Shown piece after piece: positions 1 through 11,274 of a stretch of 64,000 bases of DNA. A program made the position numbers and the translations under genes. Positions within the stretch are counted from its first letter, which is position 1. The number at the start of each line of letters is the position of its first letter. This DNA comes from Agrypnia vestita (lineage: Eukaryota > Arthropoda > Insecta > Trichoptera > Phryganeidae). Below the pieces are notes generated by a model. That model did not search any database, had not been told where the DNA came from, and worked only from the letters and a program-made list of their open reading frames with translations. The stretch covers positions 62,001 to 126,000 of the forward strand of contig JADDOH010008081.1 in NCBI GenBank assembly GCA_016648135.1, read 5' to 3'.

Positions 1-880
1 TAAGGGGATGAAAATAATGATGATGGTGAATCTTCTTCCCTGGATATTATTACACAGTTCCATTTTCAAATTATCGTGGCTCCTCCTCCACCCCCCTATC
101 CAACTAGAGATTTATTTGCATATTTCATATTATGGATCAGATCGTATACGTTCAACCTGAAATCGAGATGATCTTAAATTACTCTAAGAGTTTTGTACAA
201 GAAACTGCAAATAGCTAGTAAAAAAAGCGATGCATATTATATGAAAATGAAATAAAATAAGACAAATTGAAAAAAGTTTTCATGAGCTTAGTTAGTAAAC
301 ATAGTATCGGAGAATTTATTACAGTGTTTTGGTACAATTTTTTTTAATTAGTCGTGGATTATTGCCCTTATAATTTAATTAGATAACGATTTTGGTTTAT
401 ACAATATAAAAAATTGTGAATGTTTAAGAGTACAGAATAAAAACAAAATAAAAAATTATTTAATGCACAAAATACAAAAATATTCTACAACCTACAAACT
501 ATAATCAAAATAAAGGAATTTAAACTACCCTGCAAAATGTATTATAATTTATGAAATATTTTAAGTGACTATTGCTCACAATAGAAAAATTCAATGGCTT
601 GAGTTTTTCTATACAAAATGGCTATTTCATAAGTAAGGACATGATAAAATCAATTTCAAAATCATATAATATAATATGTAACTAAATAAATGGTGTTACC
701 GATAGACATTCGAAATTATTATTAATGGAAATTACATCATCACCATTATTGGCTCTATATCCCTGGTGTTCCAAAACCCCAATTTTCTTAAATTTAAAGT
801 CGAAAAAAAAACACAAGGTAAAATTGAAAATGTAATATAAAATTTTCGGTACATTTTACGTTTCACTCGTTACTGTTTTT
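1..880. other. AT-rich intergenic sequence, nothing recognised
   Basis: Only low-complexity AT-rich DNA with short A and T runs is visible. I see no reading frame with a recognisable motif, no repeat shared with the rest of the window and no structured element. Confidence 0.5.
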
Positions 881-984
881 TTGGGTGAAATACTGGGATA
901 TTTCATGTGAAAATTATTTATTCCAAAACACGTTCATATTTTTAATGACGAACAAAATAAGCGAAAAATGTATAAATGTACACG

Positions 985-1265
985 AGATGAGGCGACTTGC
1001 AGTAATAATTGTCAGAATGCGCCGATACTGGAGAAGCTTTGGCGCGCTAAGCGGATCACGTCTCCGGAAAGGTGGGGTTTAATTTTTCACAAAGTGTAAC
1101 ATTTGACAGCCCCCGTCGAGCTTCGGGATTCATTTGTTAGATGTCACTTGGTTTTTTCACTCTTTTACTTTGGCGGTTTTCCACAGCGACGGGTGAAATA
1201 TGGCGCAGCCAGATGAACGTGACGGCGCCTGGCGAAAGCGAAAGCAATCCAGAATAATGGTGCGA
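985..1265. promoter_or_regulatory. GC-rich island 1, candidate regulatory DNA
   Basis: This is a local GC-rich stretch inside AT-rich DNA, with several CpG-containing segments (GGCGCGC, CCCGTCGAGC, GACGGCGCC). It does not match any repeat family seen elsewhere in the window. The small open frame over its left part has no recognisable motif. A role as a conserved noncoding element of the downstream apterous landscape is inference from composition only. Confidence 0.3.
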
Positions 1266-1359
1266 TTGTGTAGCTAAATTAGACATACACAAATTTTAAA
1301 ATTGACAATCAATTGACAATCTCAACATATTTTATATACAACCAAAAATATTAAAGGAA

Positions 1360-1640
1360 ATAAAAAATATCTTCTTCTTCAAAAACAGCAAAATAATTTT
1401 GTGGTGACATTATTAATAGGTATAATTAATAAAAATTAACTTACTTTTCACCACTTTTGTATTGAAAATATTTTATATTTTTACTGTGTATACTTTGATT
1501 TTTTAATTTAATTTTGTGAGTAAACAATTGTATTTTGACGAAGGGGAAATGGGCTCTGAAATATTTTGATATTTTTCAATATAAAAGTGTTGAACACTAA
1601 GTTTATTTTTATTAATTATATCAATGAAAAATACTTCAAT
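1360..1640. mobile_element. Decayed PLE 3'-end pair with fold-back layout
   Basis: The left part carries the shared PLE terminal block (TTTTGTGGTGACATT, then AATTAA, then TCACCACTTTT). The right part (about 1526-1575) resembles the hammerhead at 30101-30143: TTGACGA, AAGGGGAAATGGGCTCT, GAAATATTTTGATAT. C3 is mutated to T and stem III has lost its palindrome (ATATTT instead of ACATGT), so the ribozyme core is dead, although the stem I partners (GTATT and GATAT) can still pair partly by wobble. Confidence 0.55.
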
Positions 1641-2035
1641 CTTTAAGTCCCAGATTAATTGATGTAGAATATGAATAGGATATAGTTTGCCATAATATAA
1701 ATAATTATGTGGTTTGGCTTGGAAGGGCTATACTAAAATGGAACTGCAATGTGTTCAATGAGATGTCTGTCTAAGATATCCAGTACAGAAAAGTAATGGA
1801 GGAAAATCTTTGAAGACTAAGACTAAGGATTATAGAGTAGGCAATGATAGCAGAGGTGCAATTTTGCTTCCTTGAGGTACACCGCAAGTAATTAAATATT
1901 GACAAACAAAATATACAATTCATACCATTTTTATTTTCGTAAATATATTTTTGAGGTACTTGGCAATTCTTTAAATAAATACGGCAGCATGTAATAAAAA
2001 ACACAAAGCAAATTCAAGCCACCCACCCCAAGTAG
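1640..2035. other. Spacer, nothing recognised
   Basis: AT-rich sequence with one 77-codon antisense open frame that has no motif or composition suggesting a gene. Confidence 0.4.
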
Positions 2036-2039
2036 TACC

Positions 2040-2500
2040 AATTACAAATCACGGATGAGTGCGGAGACGTGCCGCCACGGCCGTCCCCATTGAAACGGAA
2101 ATAATAGAAAAATCTTTTTAAAAACAGTATAATAAACCAGCCCCCAGACGCCGGGGCAAATCCGAATTTACCGGCTATCGAGTGGTTTATTTCATTAATA
2201 GGAATAAACTCGAATTAAACAATGAGCTCCGACCGGGCGGGCGCATCGCGGATAATGGGCGGACGTGTGGGGCGCGTGGGGTCGCGTGGGGTCGCGTGGC
2301 GGCCGCGTGCGCCTCTCTACCCCCGCCCCCATTTAAACCTGCCGAGCGCCCACCTGGGGCGGGGAGGGCGGCCTGAGAAAATTATTTTGCCGAGGGCGCG
2401 TGCGGCGGCCAGGAGTCGCCCAGCCTCTTTGTCAGCCCGCCCTGGTCGAGGTCATTCAGCGAAGTCAAGGCGGCGTGATGGGCCGGCACTGCGGATCGTA
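2040..2500. promoter_or_regulatory. GC-rich island 2, strong regulatory candidate
   Basis: This is the strongest GC-rich, CpG-rich island at the left end. It includes an AT core with TTTATTTCATTAATAGG (homeodomain-type TAAT sites) at about 2186-2203. A short GTCGCGTGGG tandem repeat lies near 2280-2300. Two overlapping open frames of 64 and 122 codons cross it, but their products are simply Arg/Ala/Gly/Pro-rich, as expected from GC-rich DNA, and lack domains. A CpG-rich conserved element near a developmental gene is the best reading, by inference. Confidence 0.4.
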
Positions 2501-2980
2501 TCAAAAGGGTTGTTGGAAATGATCTCCTCACAACCGGTTCAGCCATCCTTGATGAAGTGTACGTATATACAAACGTCGGGAAATAGGTGACTTGATGTAC
2601 CTACTAAAAATTATATCGGGCAACGTTGACTATCCTGAACTATTAAATATAATAAAATTCCATGTTCCCTGTAGGTCTCGTAGACACAACCTAGTCTTTC
2701 ACATTGATTAAAAAAATCATAAGTACATAATATTTCATAATACTGACTGCACGCCATGAATCAGGAATAATGTCGTTTTTAATGGCATTGTTCGGGACCA
2801 CGCCAAGTTCGTATAGGAATACATGTAAACTGGTCTTACGTCAATATATTTTCGATTTAGTCTTAAGTGTTCTCTGTAGTTTTGAACGTTAAAAGCATTC
2901 AGAATATTTTGGATTTGATATATATGGATCGGATTTTATATATATTTTTTTATATTTTATAAAATCAAAATATATTATAG
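2500..2980. other. Spacer, nothing recognised
   Basis: AT-rich intergenic DNA with no recognisable gene, repeat or element. Confidence 0.4.
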
Positions 2981-2983
2981 AAT

Positions 2984-3163
2984 TTTTAGACTTTCCAGTT
3001 TTTATATTCAGAATATTTCGAGTTAATCCAAATTTTTCAAAGAACACAGTACTGGATTTTATCATTAATCAAAATATATTATAGATAAAATCCAGTAGGT
3101 ACTGTGTTCTTTGAAAAATTTGGACAAATTATGAATATAAAAAACTGGAAAGTCTAAAAATTA
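2984..3163. repeat. Inverted repeat (75-bp arms)
   Basis: The left arm begins ATTTTTAGACTTTCCAG and returns as CTGGAAAGTCTAAAAAT at the right end. Each arm contains the AAATTTTTCAAAGAACACAG segment or its complement, around a short AT centre. It merges on the right with a copy of the GTGATCACTTAAG family and is probably an inverted duplication of the distal part of that family, which has a similar TACTGTGTTCTTTGAA block near 38605. Confidence 0.75.
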
Positions 3164-3540
3164 AAATAATTGAAAATAATTTTCAGGCGTATTCTACTGA
3201 AATGCTAATAATTCGGCAGAACTTCATTACACGTATAAAGGATATTACTTTAAAAAATTCCAATAAATATAGATACCTTATTAGTCACATCTGTATTTAC
3301 AACACACACATGAAACGGATTGTAAAACTTAAATATACATACAATTTACAAAAATTTGATAGATATGATATTCTATCATGTTGGAAATGTTGAACGTTAC
3401 ATTATGTAACTGTAAAGTGATCCTTTAACCCAGCCTTACGATCGGTCGTAAGCCCTATGAACACCCAAAGACTTCCATACCCACTTTCCCATTAAAAAAT
3501 ATAATTCCGTCTCTATGAGACATCTATAATATATCTTGAG
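3163..3540 (-). repeat. GTGATCACTTAAG family, copy 1
   Basis: It shares, in order, TTTTCAGGCGTATTCTA, GAACGTTACATTATGTAA, AAGTGATC..TTAA, GGTCGTAAGCCCTATG, TTTCCCAT and GTCTCTATGAGACATCT with copies near 37.3, 38.5, 47.7 and 54.0 kb. No protein is encoded. Class unknown: either a SINE or a nonautonomous DNA element. The strand given is arbitrary (family orientation taken with the GACGAAACTAT end first). Confidence 0.65.
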
Positions 3541-4084
3541 CATTTTTAAGTGAGTAAAATATTAAATGGCAGTAGAAGAGTCAGTACATCATAGTGAAAA
3601 ATTTTCTTGTAAAACTTGGGGGGGGCGCTCTGTAGGCTTTTAGTTATGTCAGAGAAGAATTGAGAGATTTTTGTTCTTTAAAAAGAACTACTCAAGTACA
3701 TTTCGGAAGCTGAATGTTACAAAGATCATAAAGTTTCGTAAACTATAAAAAAGGTTTTTAACAATTAATAAAAAAAAATACAGAAAATTACATTATTTAA
3801 AAGTACCCATTATGATCTAGAGTACCCTTTATGTACCTACATAAAATAATTTTAGGCAACCCTCAAATATGTATTCAAGTGGTCACATAAAAGTTAATAT
3901 TAATTTTATATTAAAACAAATAAAATACTTTCTAATTTAATTAAACACTTTGTAATTTCTTTTTATTGATATAAATAATGTTTATACAGAGTTATGTTGT
4001 AATTATTGAAGAAATAATCATAATGTTACATTTTTTTCACAAAAACCACCATATAAAAGGTAATCGCGTCTATCTTTGAATTAT
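3540..4084. other. Spacer, nothing recognised
   Basis: AT-rich DNA with one GGGGGGGCGC run near 3618; no recognisable feature. Confidence 0.4.
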
Positions 4085-4560
4085 TATTATTTTTTTTATT
4101 TTTTATAATGGGCAGGCAGCTTAAGCTGATAGGCCCATATCACTGTCTCTCATTTGAATATCCAGCCTATACTTAAATTGGTGACACTGGCTGCAGACAC
4201 AACGCCCTCATGCAAAATGTTCCACATATTGACCGCTCTATTGCTTAATGCACGCTTTCTTGGGTTACACGAGAATCGAGACTTGTCCAACTTCAGGTGA
4301 TGTCCTCAAAGGCCCACATTAGTGTTTAATGCAAACATATCTCTCATATTAGGAATATTGTAGTAGCCCGATAGAATCTTGAATGTCTCGATGAGGTCAT
4401 CTCTTGCACGTCGCTCCTGAGTGTCAGTTTTAAGACTCTCAGCCTTTCCGCATATTCCAGGTTTTTAAGACCCAATGGCAATTTTGTGGCTCGTCTCTGA
4501 ACGTTTTCCAGCAAAACAGAATGGTATATATAAATAAATAAATAATTTTATCCAAATCGC
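4085..4560 (-). pseudogene. Non-LTR retrotransposon 3' fragment (CR1/Jockey-like tail)
   Basis: Read on the minus strand, this encodes the end of a non-LTR retrotransposon protein in broken frames. The remnants read ENVQRRATKLPLGLKNL, then EYAERLKVLKL, and the shape of the ALNT..GL tail. That matches the generic post-RT motif (VQRRATK..L..L.Y..RL..L.L) of CR1/Jockey-type elements. Stops and frameshifts make it non-functional. An AAATAAATAAATAA run lies just beyond the coding remnant on the plus strand. Confidence 0.6.
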
Positions 4561-4564
4561 GAGC

Positions 4565-4900
4565 GATTTTACGTCACGCTTTTTGTCAGTACTAAATGAC
4601 TACCTTCATCAGGAGATGATGGCCGGTGCAAGACCATCGTTCAGCTTTTCGTTGTGCGGCTCCTGACGTTGCCCTGAGAATTGATTATTTAGACGAGCGA
4701 GTATTTAGACCCTGTCGCCGGGCACGTCGTCGGGCGCGCGCACGATATCCAATTCGTTCGCAATCCCCGCGAGGGAGGGGGGGGGGCGCGTGCCGGGCTC
4801 ATTAGCGCCGCTCCTGAGGGGAGGGTAGAAGCACAACCCCCCCCCCAAACATTTCAAGCGATTGATAAAATAAACAATGCCAATTCCTACCACGCTCTGC
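4565..4900. promoter_or_regulatory. GC-rich island 3
   Basis: CpG-rich block with GCGCGCGCACG, a run of G (about 4776-4786), a run of C (about 4838-4846) and a TTGATAAAATAAACAAT site at 4862-4878 that resembles Forkhead/Hox-type binding sequence. No coding motif. Candidate noncoding regulatory DNA by composition. Confidence 0.35.
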
Positions 4901-5246
4901 TTTATTGGAAAGAAAAATGATGTCGGCGGCGCTCCTTGTCCACTGGACGTGACACGCTTCTTAAAGCGGGCTACGATGTTCGTGATATCCTCATTATTTT
5001 CGTGATGTGTTTCGCTACATTTTTAGGATGTTTTGCTTACCATTAAATAACACAAGAGGCAAATTTTTTACATAGAATATGTTTTTTTACCTAACCTAAC
5101 AAAAATGCTAATTTAAAATTTTGGTACCAAGTGTTTGTTTATTTACAATTGATAAAATAAACAGACGTGAAGCGCTTCTTACACCGGTCTACGATATTCA
5201 TGATATCATCATAATTTTCGTGTTGTGTTTTGCTACATTTTTTGGA
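4858..5246. repeat. Diverged direct duplication (two units)
   Basis: The segment beginning TTGATAAAATAAACA and continuing GCTTCTTAAAGCGGGCTACGA, CGTGATATCCTCATTATTTTCGTG, TTTCGCTACATTTTT is repeated at 5150-5246 in the same order with substitutions (GCTTCTTACACCGGTCTACGA and so on). The first copy has an extra ~60 bp after the opening block. A CCTAACCTAAC telomere-like dimer lies between the copies at about 5092. Confidence 0.7.
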
Positions 5247-5249
5247 CCT

Positions 5250-6355
5250 TGTGGCTTGTTCGTTATATTGCAAGGCCTATATTGTAATATACAGATGGAT
5301 ATTTTGTAGAATGTTATAAACTCTTAATAATTCAATTATTACACAGGCTGTTTTAAAACATTGGACCCAACATTTCAAGTAAACTTCATTATGTCAAAAT
5401 CACATCAAAAGGTATACCCGCGCCCAACGGCATAACATATACTCGCGCACGGTGTCTCAGACCGAGTTTTATCTAGTAGGTATGTGTTATTTTAATTATA
5501 TTTTTAATTTTTAAGCATTATTGGTAGGTACTTATTATATAGAAAGGGTTATAATGGAATAAAAAAAAAACAGAAAAATATTAGAACTATAACATTATTT
5601 GATAAAAACGGAACAAACCCAGTCTCCTAAAAAAGTACATATTTTTTTGCACTCAAACATTAATATGTGTTAATTATAAAAAATCCGCCTGGCGACGATG
5701 GGAAACAATGAGGGGAAGAATTGGATCCTGGTTGAAGAACCTATGATAGTGGGCAGAAATCAATGCAGATAATAAATAGTTTCACAAAGCTCAGAACATA
5801 ATTGCCGTCGACTTAAACCGGGCCTTAAACCTTAAACCTTATGCCTTAAAGCTTAAAGAACCTTAAAGCCTTAAACCCTTAAAATGCAAAAAAAAAAGCC
5901 AGCGGGCAAAGCAGCAAAAGAAGAACATACAAGTGCATACATGACAGTTAGATGCAATACATATTTGAATACTCTATTTGAAGCGCTTTGATATACAAAA
6001 AGGCGGCTAATGTACTAAGCTAACAAGGCCTATCATTATTAAATATTATACTATACAAATAAAATAAACAATATAAATCTGTCTCAAGAGGCTCTTAAAC
6101 GAGATTTAAAATATATCATTAAAATCATTAAAATTTACTTTAGCTTTAAATTTTTTCTAGGTATTCTTGTTTCATTTTCAAGCGTTATCGACATTACATA
6201 AACTCAAACTTATATAAAATATTTTCTATTCCTATTCTTACATTATTTTACTCATACTTTAAGAGACTTTCTGTGATAAAGTATATATGAAGTAAAATAC
6301 CTCTGTAAGCTTTTTGGAAATGTGAATATTTCTTATGTCTCTTGTACAAAGCTCA
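5250..6355. other. Spacer with a CCTTAAA microsatellite
   Basis: Mostly AT-rich and featureless. At 5822-5883 there is an irregular run of CCTTAAA units (about nine, with point changes). Confidence 0.5.
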
Positions 6356-6358
6356 ACT

Positions 6359-6415
6359 CAACAATAGTTAATAATAATAACAACAATAGTTAATAATAAT
6401 AACAACAATAATTAA
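6359..6415. repeat. 27-bp tandem repeat
   Basis: Two and a fraction copies of CAACAATAGTTAATAATAATAA.. in direct tandem array. Confidence 0.75.
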
Positions 6416-6729
6416 TAAATAAGAATATTAAGAAAAAGAAAAGAATTATGGTTTTAAAAAAATATGTCCACGAAATATACATTATTTTCAGATAATTGAA
6501 AATCTGAAATGTGGTTCGAATTCAAATTTTTTATTGATAATTAGTTTTAAAGTTTTTGAAGGTATTCCGTTTCTTAGTGTATATCGTCGGATATACAATA
6601 CTTAGTAAACAAATATTTTTTATTTATTTTCTTTTAAATTATATTTTATTTGTTTGTTTTTTTTTAAATAAATTAATATTATTTAACATTTAAAATAAGG
6701 AAAAAATTATTCTACTACCTCTATGAGGG

Positions 6730-6963
6730 TCACCCGTGTATATTATTAATATAGGTGCGAATTTTGGTAAATTTTCCGGATTTGAGGACGTCATGGAAAA
6801 GTTGTTGATCGAAGGAAGGATGGAAGGCATTATATTTTGTGTAAGGTCATCAACACGATGGATTGACCCAGTTAAAACTTCTATCCAGAACCCATTCCCG
6901 GAAATGAACCAGACAGATGGCGACAAATCCTCCACGACGTCGTCAACAGTAACTATTTACTAA
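6730..6963 (+). pseudogene. Non-LTR retrotransposon C-terminal fragment
   Basis: The open frame from 6736 contains VMEKLLIEGRMEG and RWIDPVKTSIQ. These fit the extreme C-terminal region of non-LTR retrotransposon proteins (L..L...GK.EG.R..GR...RW.D.V). The conserved GR.P block is replaced by IIFCVRSST and the end is frameshifted, so it is a relic. It abuts a fragment of the GTGATCACTTAAG repeat family at 6978. Confidence 0.5.
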
Positions 6964-6977
6964 TTAAGATCAATTAG

Positions 6978-7060
6978 TATATATCTCACATAGACGAAAG
7001 GTTTACGACCTGTCTTTATGTCATTTCACCGATTCCACCCATAATCCACCACACATCTAT
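6978..7060 (+). repeat. GTGATCACTTAAG family, fragment
   Basis: Contains TCACATAGACGAA, GGTTTACGACCTGT and CACCGATTCCACC, matching the family in the same order; its middle is deleted. Confidence 0.5.
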
Positions 7061-7084
7061 CAGATTTGGATAGTTGTATATTTA

Positions 7085-7370
7085 TTTATTTAAAAAAATG
7101 TATATAAAGATGTATAGATTGAATGGTAATAAGAAAAAAAGGAAATCAGCTATAATTCTATTAAAACCAACTCATAATAAAGTGATATATAAAGAAAAAT
7201 AAAGAATTAAGCGAATGACATAAAGTATAACAAAATTACATCAAATATTAAACTCAACAATCAATAACCAACTCATAATAAAGTGATATATAAAGAAAAA
7301 AAAGAAAGAATTAAGCGAATGACATAAAGTATAAAATTTCATCAAATATTAAACTCAACAATCAATATAA
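7085..7370 (-). mobile_element. Inverted 3'-UTR fragment with internal 100-bp duplication
   Basis: Two near-identical units of about 100 bp (7167-7266 and 7267-7367) each contain CAACTCATAATAAAGTGATATA and AATTAAGCGAATGACATAAA. The reverse complement of this sequence occurs at 8115-8240, at the 3' end of the adjacent LINE relic. This block is thus an oppositely oriented, internally duplicated 3'-UTR piece of the same LINE, making a fold-back with it. Confidence 0.6.
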
Positions 7371-7439
7371 CTACAAAAAATCACTATACTGTACTATCAT
7401 CTTCTACATTAATCACTATACGAGAGTAGAACAAATAAA

Positions 7440-8260
7440 GATTAATTTAAAGAAATTACGAAAATTATGAAAATACCAATAATATTGAACGAGTGCAGCA
7501 CAAATTTTTGAGAGTTGTTAATTTTTTTTACATATACCAACAGTTGGCATAAATTATAATTTTCTATTGTCTCTAATTAAACTAAATAGGTTATCCGATA
7601 GAAGGAAAATTGCTGATCTCGTATTATTGTATAAAATTGTAAATAATTATTACAACGATTCAGAACTAACGCAGCTAATTTTTTATCACATCCTTCCAGG
7701 AGCACTAGACAAAGTATATCGCTTCATTATGACAATGTTAGAGTAAATTATCTTTATAGCTCACCTATTTGAAGACTCTATAGGTTAGGAAACGAGTATG
7801 GCTACCTGTCGGTTGTTTTTTCGGAAACACTAACCGCCTATGAAGAAAGTTCTTCTGGACAATTTCGGTCGTTTATAATTATTGATATCATGTCTTTCTT
7901 TTGTTTTCGCTTATTGAATTTTATATTTCATTTTATTTTGTTGTAATTTTTATTGCTTCTTGAGCTGTTCCAGATTTTATTTCTTTACAATTATTTCATT
8001 TTGTTGTAATTTTGTTGCTTCTTGAATTTCAGACATGATTGTCGACTTTTATTTTATTTTGTTGTAGTGTTAAGTTTCTTCTTTGATTTTATTATTCTTC
8101 ATTTTATTGTAATTTTATTATACTTTATGTCATTCGATTAATGTTTTATTTTTCTTTATATATCACTTTATTATTAGTGTTTTTGATAGAATTAAAGTTT
8201 TTCTCCATTTTTATTATATTAATATAGCTATCAATCTATACATTTTGTGTACATTGTTTT
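7440..8260 (+). pseudogene. Non-LTR retrotransposon 3' end (Jockey/CR1-like)
   Basis: Broken frames encode a recognisable LINE C-terminal segment: IERVQHKFLR, then LSDRRKIADLVLLYKIVNN, then PGALDKVYR. That matches the conserved LSDRR..ADL..LYK..N motif of insect LINE tails. The frames are interrupted by stops. The AT-rich 3' UTR (TTTATTTTGTTGTAATTTT repeated three times, 7930-8110) continues to a segment repeated inverted at 7085-7370. Confidence 0.65.
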
Positions 8261-8489
8261 TTTTTAAGTACGTATTATATAAATTCATAAATTAGATCTC
8301 TTTCTGCTTACTTTCTTTTTTTTTATCAAAGCTAATTTTTTATTTTATCAATTTTATTTATTTATTTTTAATAAGATTCGCTTTACTCAGTTGATTTGCC
8401 ATTAGTTATTTCAAAGCGCATTTTTTTGGTATAACCTAAAATACTAAATAGATATTGCATGCATTTAATTAAATATTAGAGGTTTGGTC

Positions 8490-8880
8490 TGCGAGCAAGT
8501 TTGGTCGATCGGTCGGATTGCTTCTTTAATTATCACATTTATCACTTATCGTTAGGGGGGATACCTTCTTGACTCATGCCTTAAAACATGTGATCTGTGT
8601 TTCTCTCTCAATGCGCCGAGTACGGCGAGTGATTAATCGCCGTGGCGGTGCGATCGGCGCTTTCGCTCACTCGAAAAAACGCCACGAAAGCGGTCGATCC
8701 CGAAAGCACGGATATTAATAATGGCCGCAGTAATGAAATAAATCAATTTTCCATTCGATCGCCACCTTTGGGCACAGCGGAACACATTCCCAGGTCATGT
8801 TTACAAGGCGGAGAGGATGATTTATATTCGTATAAATTACGATTGACTTCAAATACAAAGCTCATTCGGTGTTAACCCTG
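8490..8880. promoter_or_regulatory. GC-rich island 4 with GATA and homeodomain-like sites
   Basis: A mixed island. AATTATCACATTTATCACTTATC (about 8528-8550) gives three GATA-type TTATC cores. GTGATTAATCGCCG (about 8630) gives a TAATC homeodomain site. AATAATGGCCGCAGTAATG (about 8716) follows. The dense, non-repetitive mixture of CpG words and TAAT/TTATC words is typical of insect developmental enhancers. The 77-codon open frame inside lacks motifs. Enhancer function is inference. Confidence 0.45.
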
Positions 8881-8944
8881 TATTGCTCGCATTTCGTCTA
8901 AAATCAACTGATTAAAATTTTTACTCTCACTTTAACTAACCATC

Positions 8945-9095
8945 ACGTCTTATTCCCTTGGAAACAGGTAGAAAAGGTAGAACGCGATACTCTTCCGTCC
9001 AGGCATATCACTTTTGCGTCATACATTATCTTATTCACGCTTAAGGGTCTTGAAGCTTTTAACAGGACCGTCCTCCAATACTCAATTCGTATGAA
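8945..9095 (-). pseudogene. Decayed LINE 3' fragment
   Basis: Aligns in order with the better preserved minus-strand LINE tail at 34955-35190: CATCACG.CTTTT.CC..GG, then TCTTCCGTCC.GGCAT, then a TT.ACAGGACC..CTCCA block. Heavily mutated. Confidence 0.5.
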
Positions 9096-9099
9096 ACTT

Positions 9100-10277
9100 A
9101 ATACTGGAAGATGATCTTTTCCCTTTTGACAAAGAATTTGTTTTACTACCCAAACAATAAATATGTTCTGGATTAATTAGTCCGTAATTAAAGTATTTTA
9201 TAAAAGGCTTCACCATATTAATATACAATGAGGCTTTCTCAGGCTGGGCTGACAACTGAGTTCGCTCTGAACTCCGGATTACAGCGTTTCAAAAAGTTTA
9301 TCATAATATCCTGGCCTTGATAAAAAATACTTACTAACAAATAAGGGGTACTATAATTACTATAACCGTGACTTCTTGACACAAACACACACACACAGAT
9401 AATCTAATTCTTCAGCTCATACACATAATATTCCATCCTTTAAATTATGTAACCTCCGCGTGATCTTCTGATCTGGAGCCAGCCATTATGAGTCGGTTGT
9501 TTTTCACCCCGAGCAATGATCTAGGGTTAAAGCTCACTACGAGACTTACTGTTTTATTTTTTAAAACGCTTTATCGACAGATGTGATATGTGAGTTAAGA
9601 TATTTCGATTTTTGTAATTATTCATTGTAGGTTCATTAACGACGCAATTATTATGACATCAAAGGTATAAAAGATAATTATCTTATTTTTTAGTTTATTT
9701 GATTTTTTTAACATGCCTTATTTATCTGTTGCATTTCACAAAAGTGTTAATCATCTAATCAATTACAATAAAAAAAATACACATTAAACACTTACACTTA
9801 TTAATTAATATTATTGAGGATGTGGATGAAGTTTCATTTCGGATTTTGCTTCTTCTCTGATTAAGTTCTGTATCATGCTTCACTTAGTCGTAGGTCTAAC
9901 GTTAAATGTCACTGCACTGACCATTGATGTTTCGTTTATAATTTGGGTGCATTTTAATCTCCGCAATAGCGTATAAGTCGGCATAAATGTTTGTAATTTA
10001 ATTCCTTTTGTTTGTAATTGTAACTTTTCAAAATAAATTGTTGTAGGTGTCTGTGGTTCTTATTAACTTTGTGATCAGATGTCCACTCTCGTTGTCAATT
10101 TGAATCGTGCCCACGGGTTTGAGTTTTTGTCTCTTTATACTTAATCTCGAAAATAAAATCTTTATATGTAGAGGAAACGTTTTAGCTATAAAAAATATCT
10201 TGGCAGCAAAACTATTAAAATATTTTAGCACTCCAGCTTTATAAATAAACAAATCTTCCTTCAATGTACAAACACGT
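9100..10277. other. Spacer with CA repeat, nothing else recognised
   Basis: AT-rich sequence with a short (CA)n tract near 9382-9396. An 85-codon antisense frame at 10028-10285 runs into a hAT terminus and has no motif. Confidence 0.4.
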
Positions 10278-10937
10278 GTGCGCACTAGTAACGAATGTCA
10301 TTTTTTGAGCATCCGCGAATACGAATGTTGTTTTTTTTTAATTTAGCGCTAATTATGTATGGCATAGCGGCTCAGTTTCGCGCGAGGCGCGCAAATAATT
10401 TTGTTTTTGTTTGTTTAATGTGTTTTTTTATAAAACATAAATTATTTATAGTTTGTAATTGAAGAACATAGTTTTTGTTTGATTTTTGTTTTTAGTTTCG
10501 TTCAAAAAGATGATTACCTAACATTAAAAACTTATGTAAAGATTGATAAAAGTTTCAGAGAATAATTTGTTTTTGTTTGTTTACATTTAATTATTGTATT
10601 TTTTGTTTTCAGAGTTCTAATGAGAAGTTAATTGTTAATTAGTAGTGATCTGGAATCTTAAGCTTTATTACCCAATGTAGAAGTAGATGGTAAATAAATA
10701 ATACCAAATGATAAAGTAAAGTGAAGACTGATAATGTGATTACGAGGTAAAGTTACTTTTTCTAATAATAAAAAAATAAGATATGAATGGACTTTTTATT
10801 AACCTAATATTATGTTTTTTCGATGTTCATATTCGCAAAACATTCGCTTGAACTTTGCGAATGCGAATGCGAATATTCAAAATGTGCGAATTTTCGCGAA
10901 TGCGAATGCAAATATTCGTTACATCACTAGTGCGCAC
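10278..10937. mobile_element. hAT-like nonautonomous element with perfect 8-bp TSD
   Basis: Perfect 8-bp direct repeats GTGCGCAC flank the element at 10278-10285 and 10930-10937. The element proper is 10286-10929: it starts TAGTAACGAATG and ends CATTCGTTAC-like sequence followed by ATCACTA. Subterminal GCGAATGCGAAT repeats occur at both ends, as in many hAT elements. The left terminus lacks a few bases relative to the right (TAGT[GATG]TAACGAAT). There is no transposase frame, so it is a MITE-like deletion derivative. Confidence 0.85.
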
Positions 10938-11154
10938 ACTCCAATAGTCAGTTGCTAGTCATCAACCAACAAGGCAAGGATAGCTACTAATACATTAATA
11001 CACTCTGTATTCTGTACGTATTCGTATCAGTGTAGTAAAAAGTGTAAAGTTATGAAACATTTACGCAAGAGATACTAGAGTACAGTATCTATTATGATGT
11101 ACGTTTCTATTTTGTACGGGATTAAACACAATTTTAAATGTCCAACCATCTAAT

Positions 11155-11262
11155 CCTTTCGCTGTTTTCCCACTGGTATAAGCCTAAATAATAAAATGCC
11201 ACACTCTTCTATCCCGGCATACCACTCTTGCCTCGTTTGCTTTCATACATCTTCTCATACAC
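11155..11262 (-). pseudogene. LINE 3' fragment
   Basis: Contains GCCACACTCTTCTATCCCGGCATACCACTCTTGCCTCGTTTGC..CATACATCTTCTC in the order of the LINE tail at 34985-35060. The CGTGGGGGTAGGCAG block is degenerate here. Confidence 0.6.
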
Positions 11263-11274
11263 TATTTTGTACCT

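Noticed and set aside
2222..2590. 122-codon Arg/Pro-rich frame in GC island 2
   Set aside because: Composition follows from GC-rich DNA; no domain, no matching exon boundary.
4600..4625. CTGATGAAGG on the minus strand as another hammerhead
   Set aside because: No GAAA at the right distance and no closing stems.
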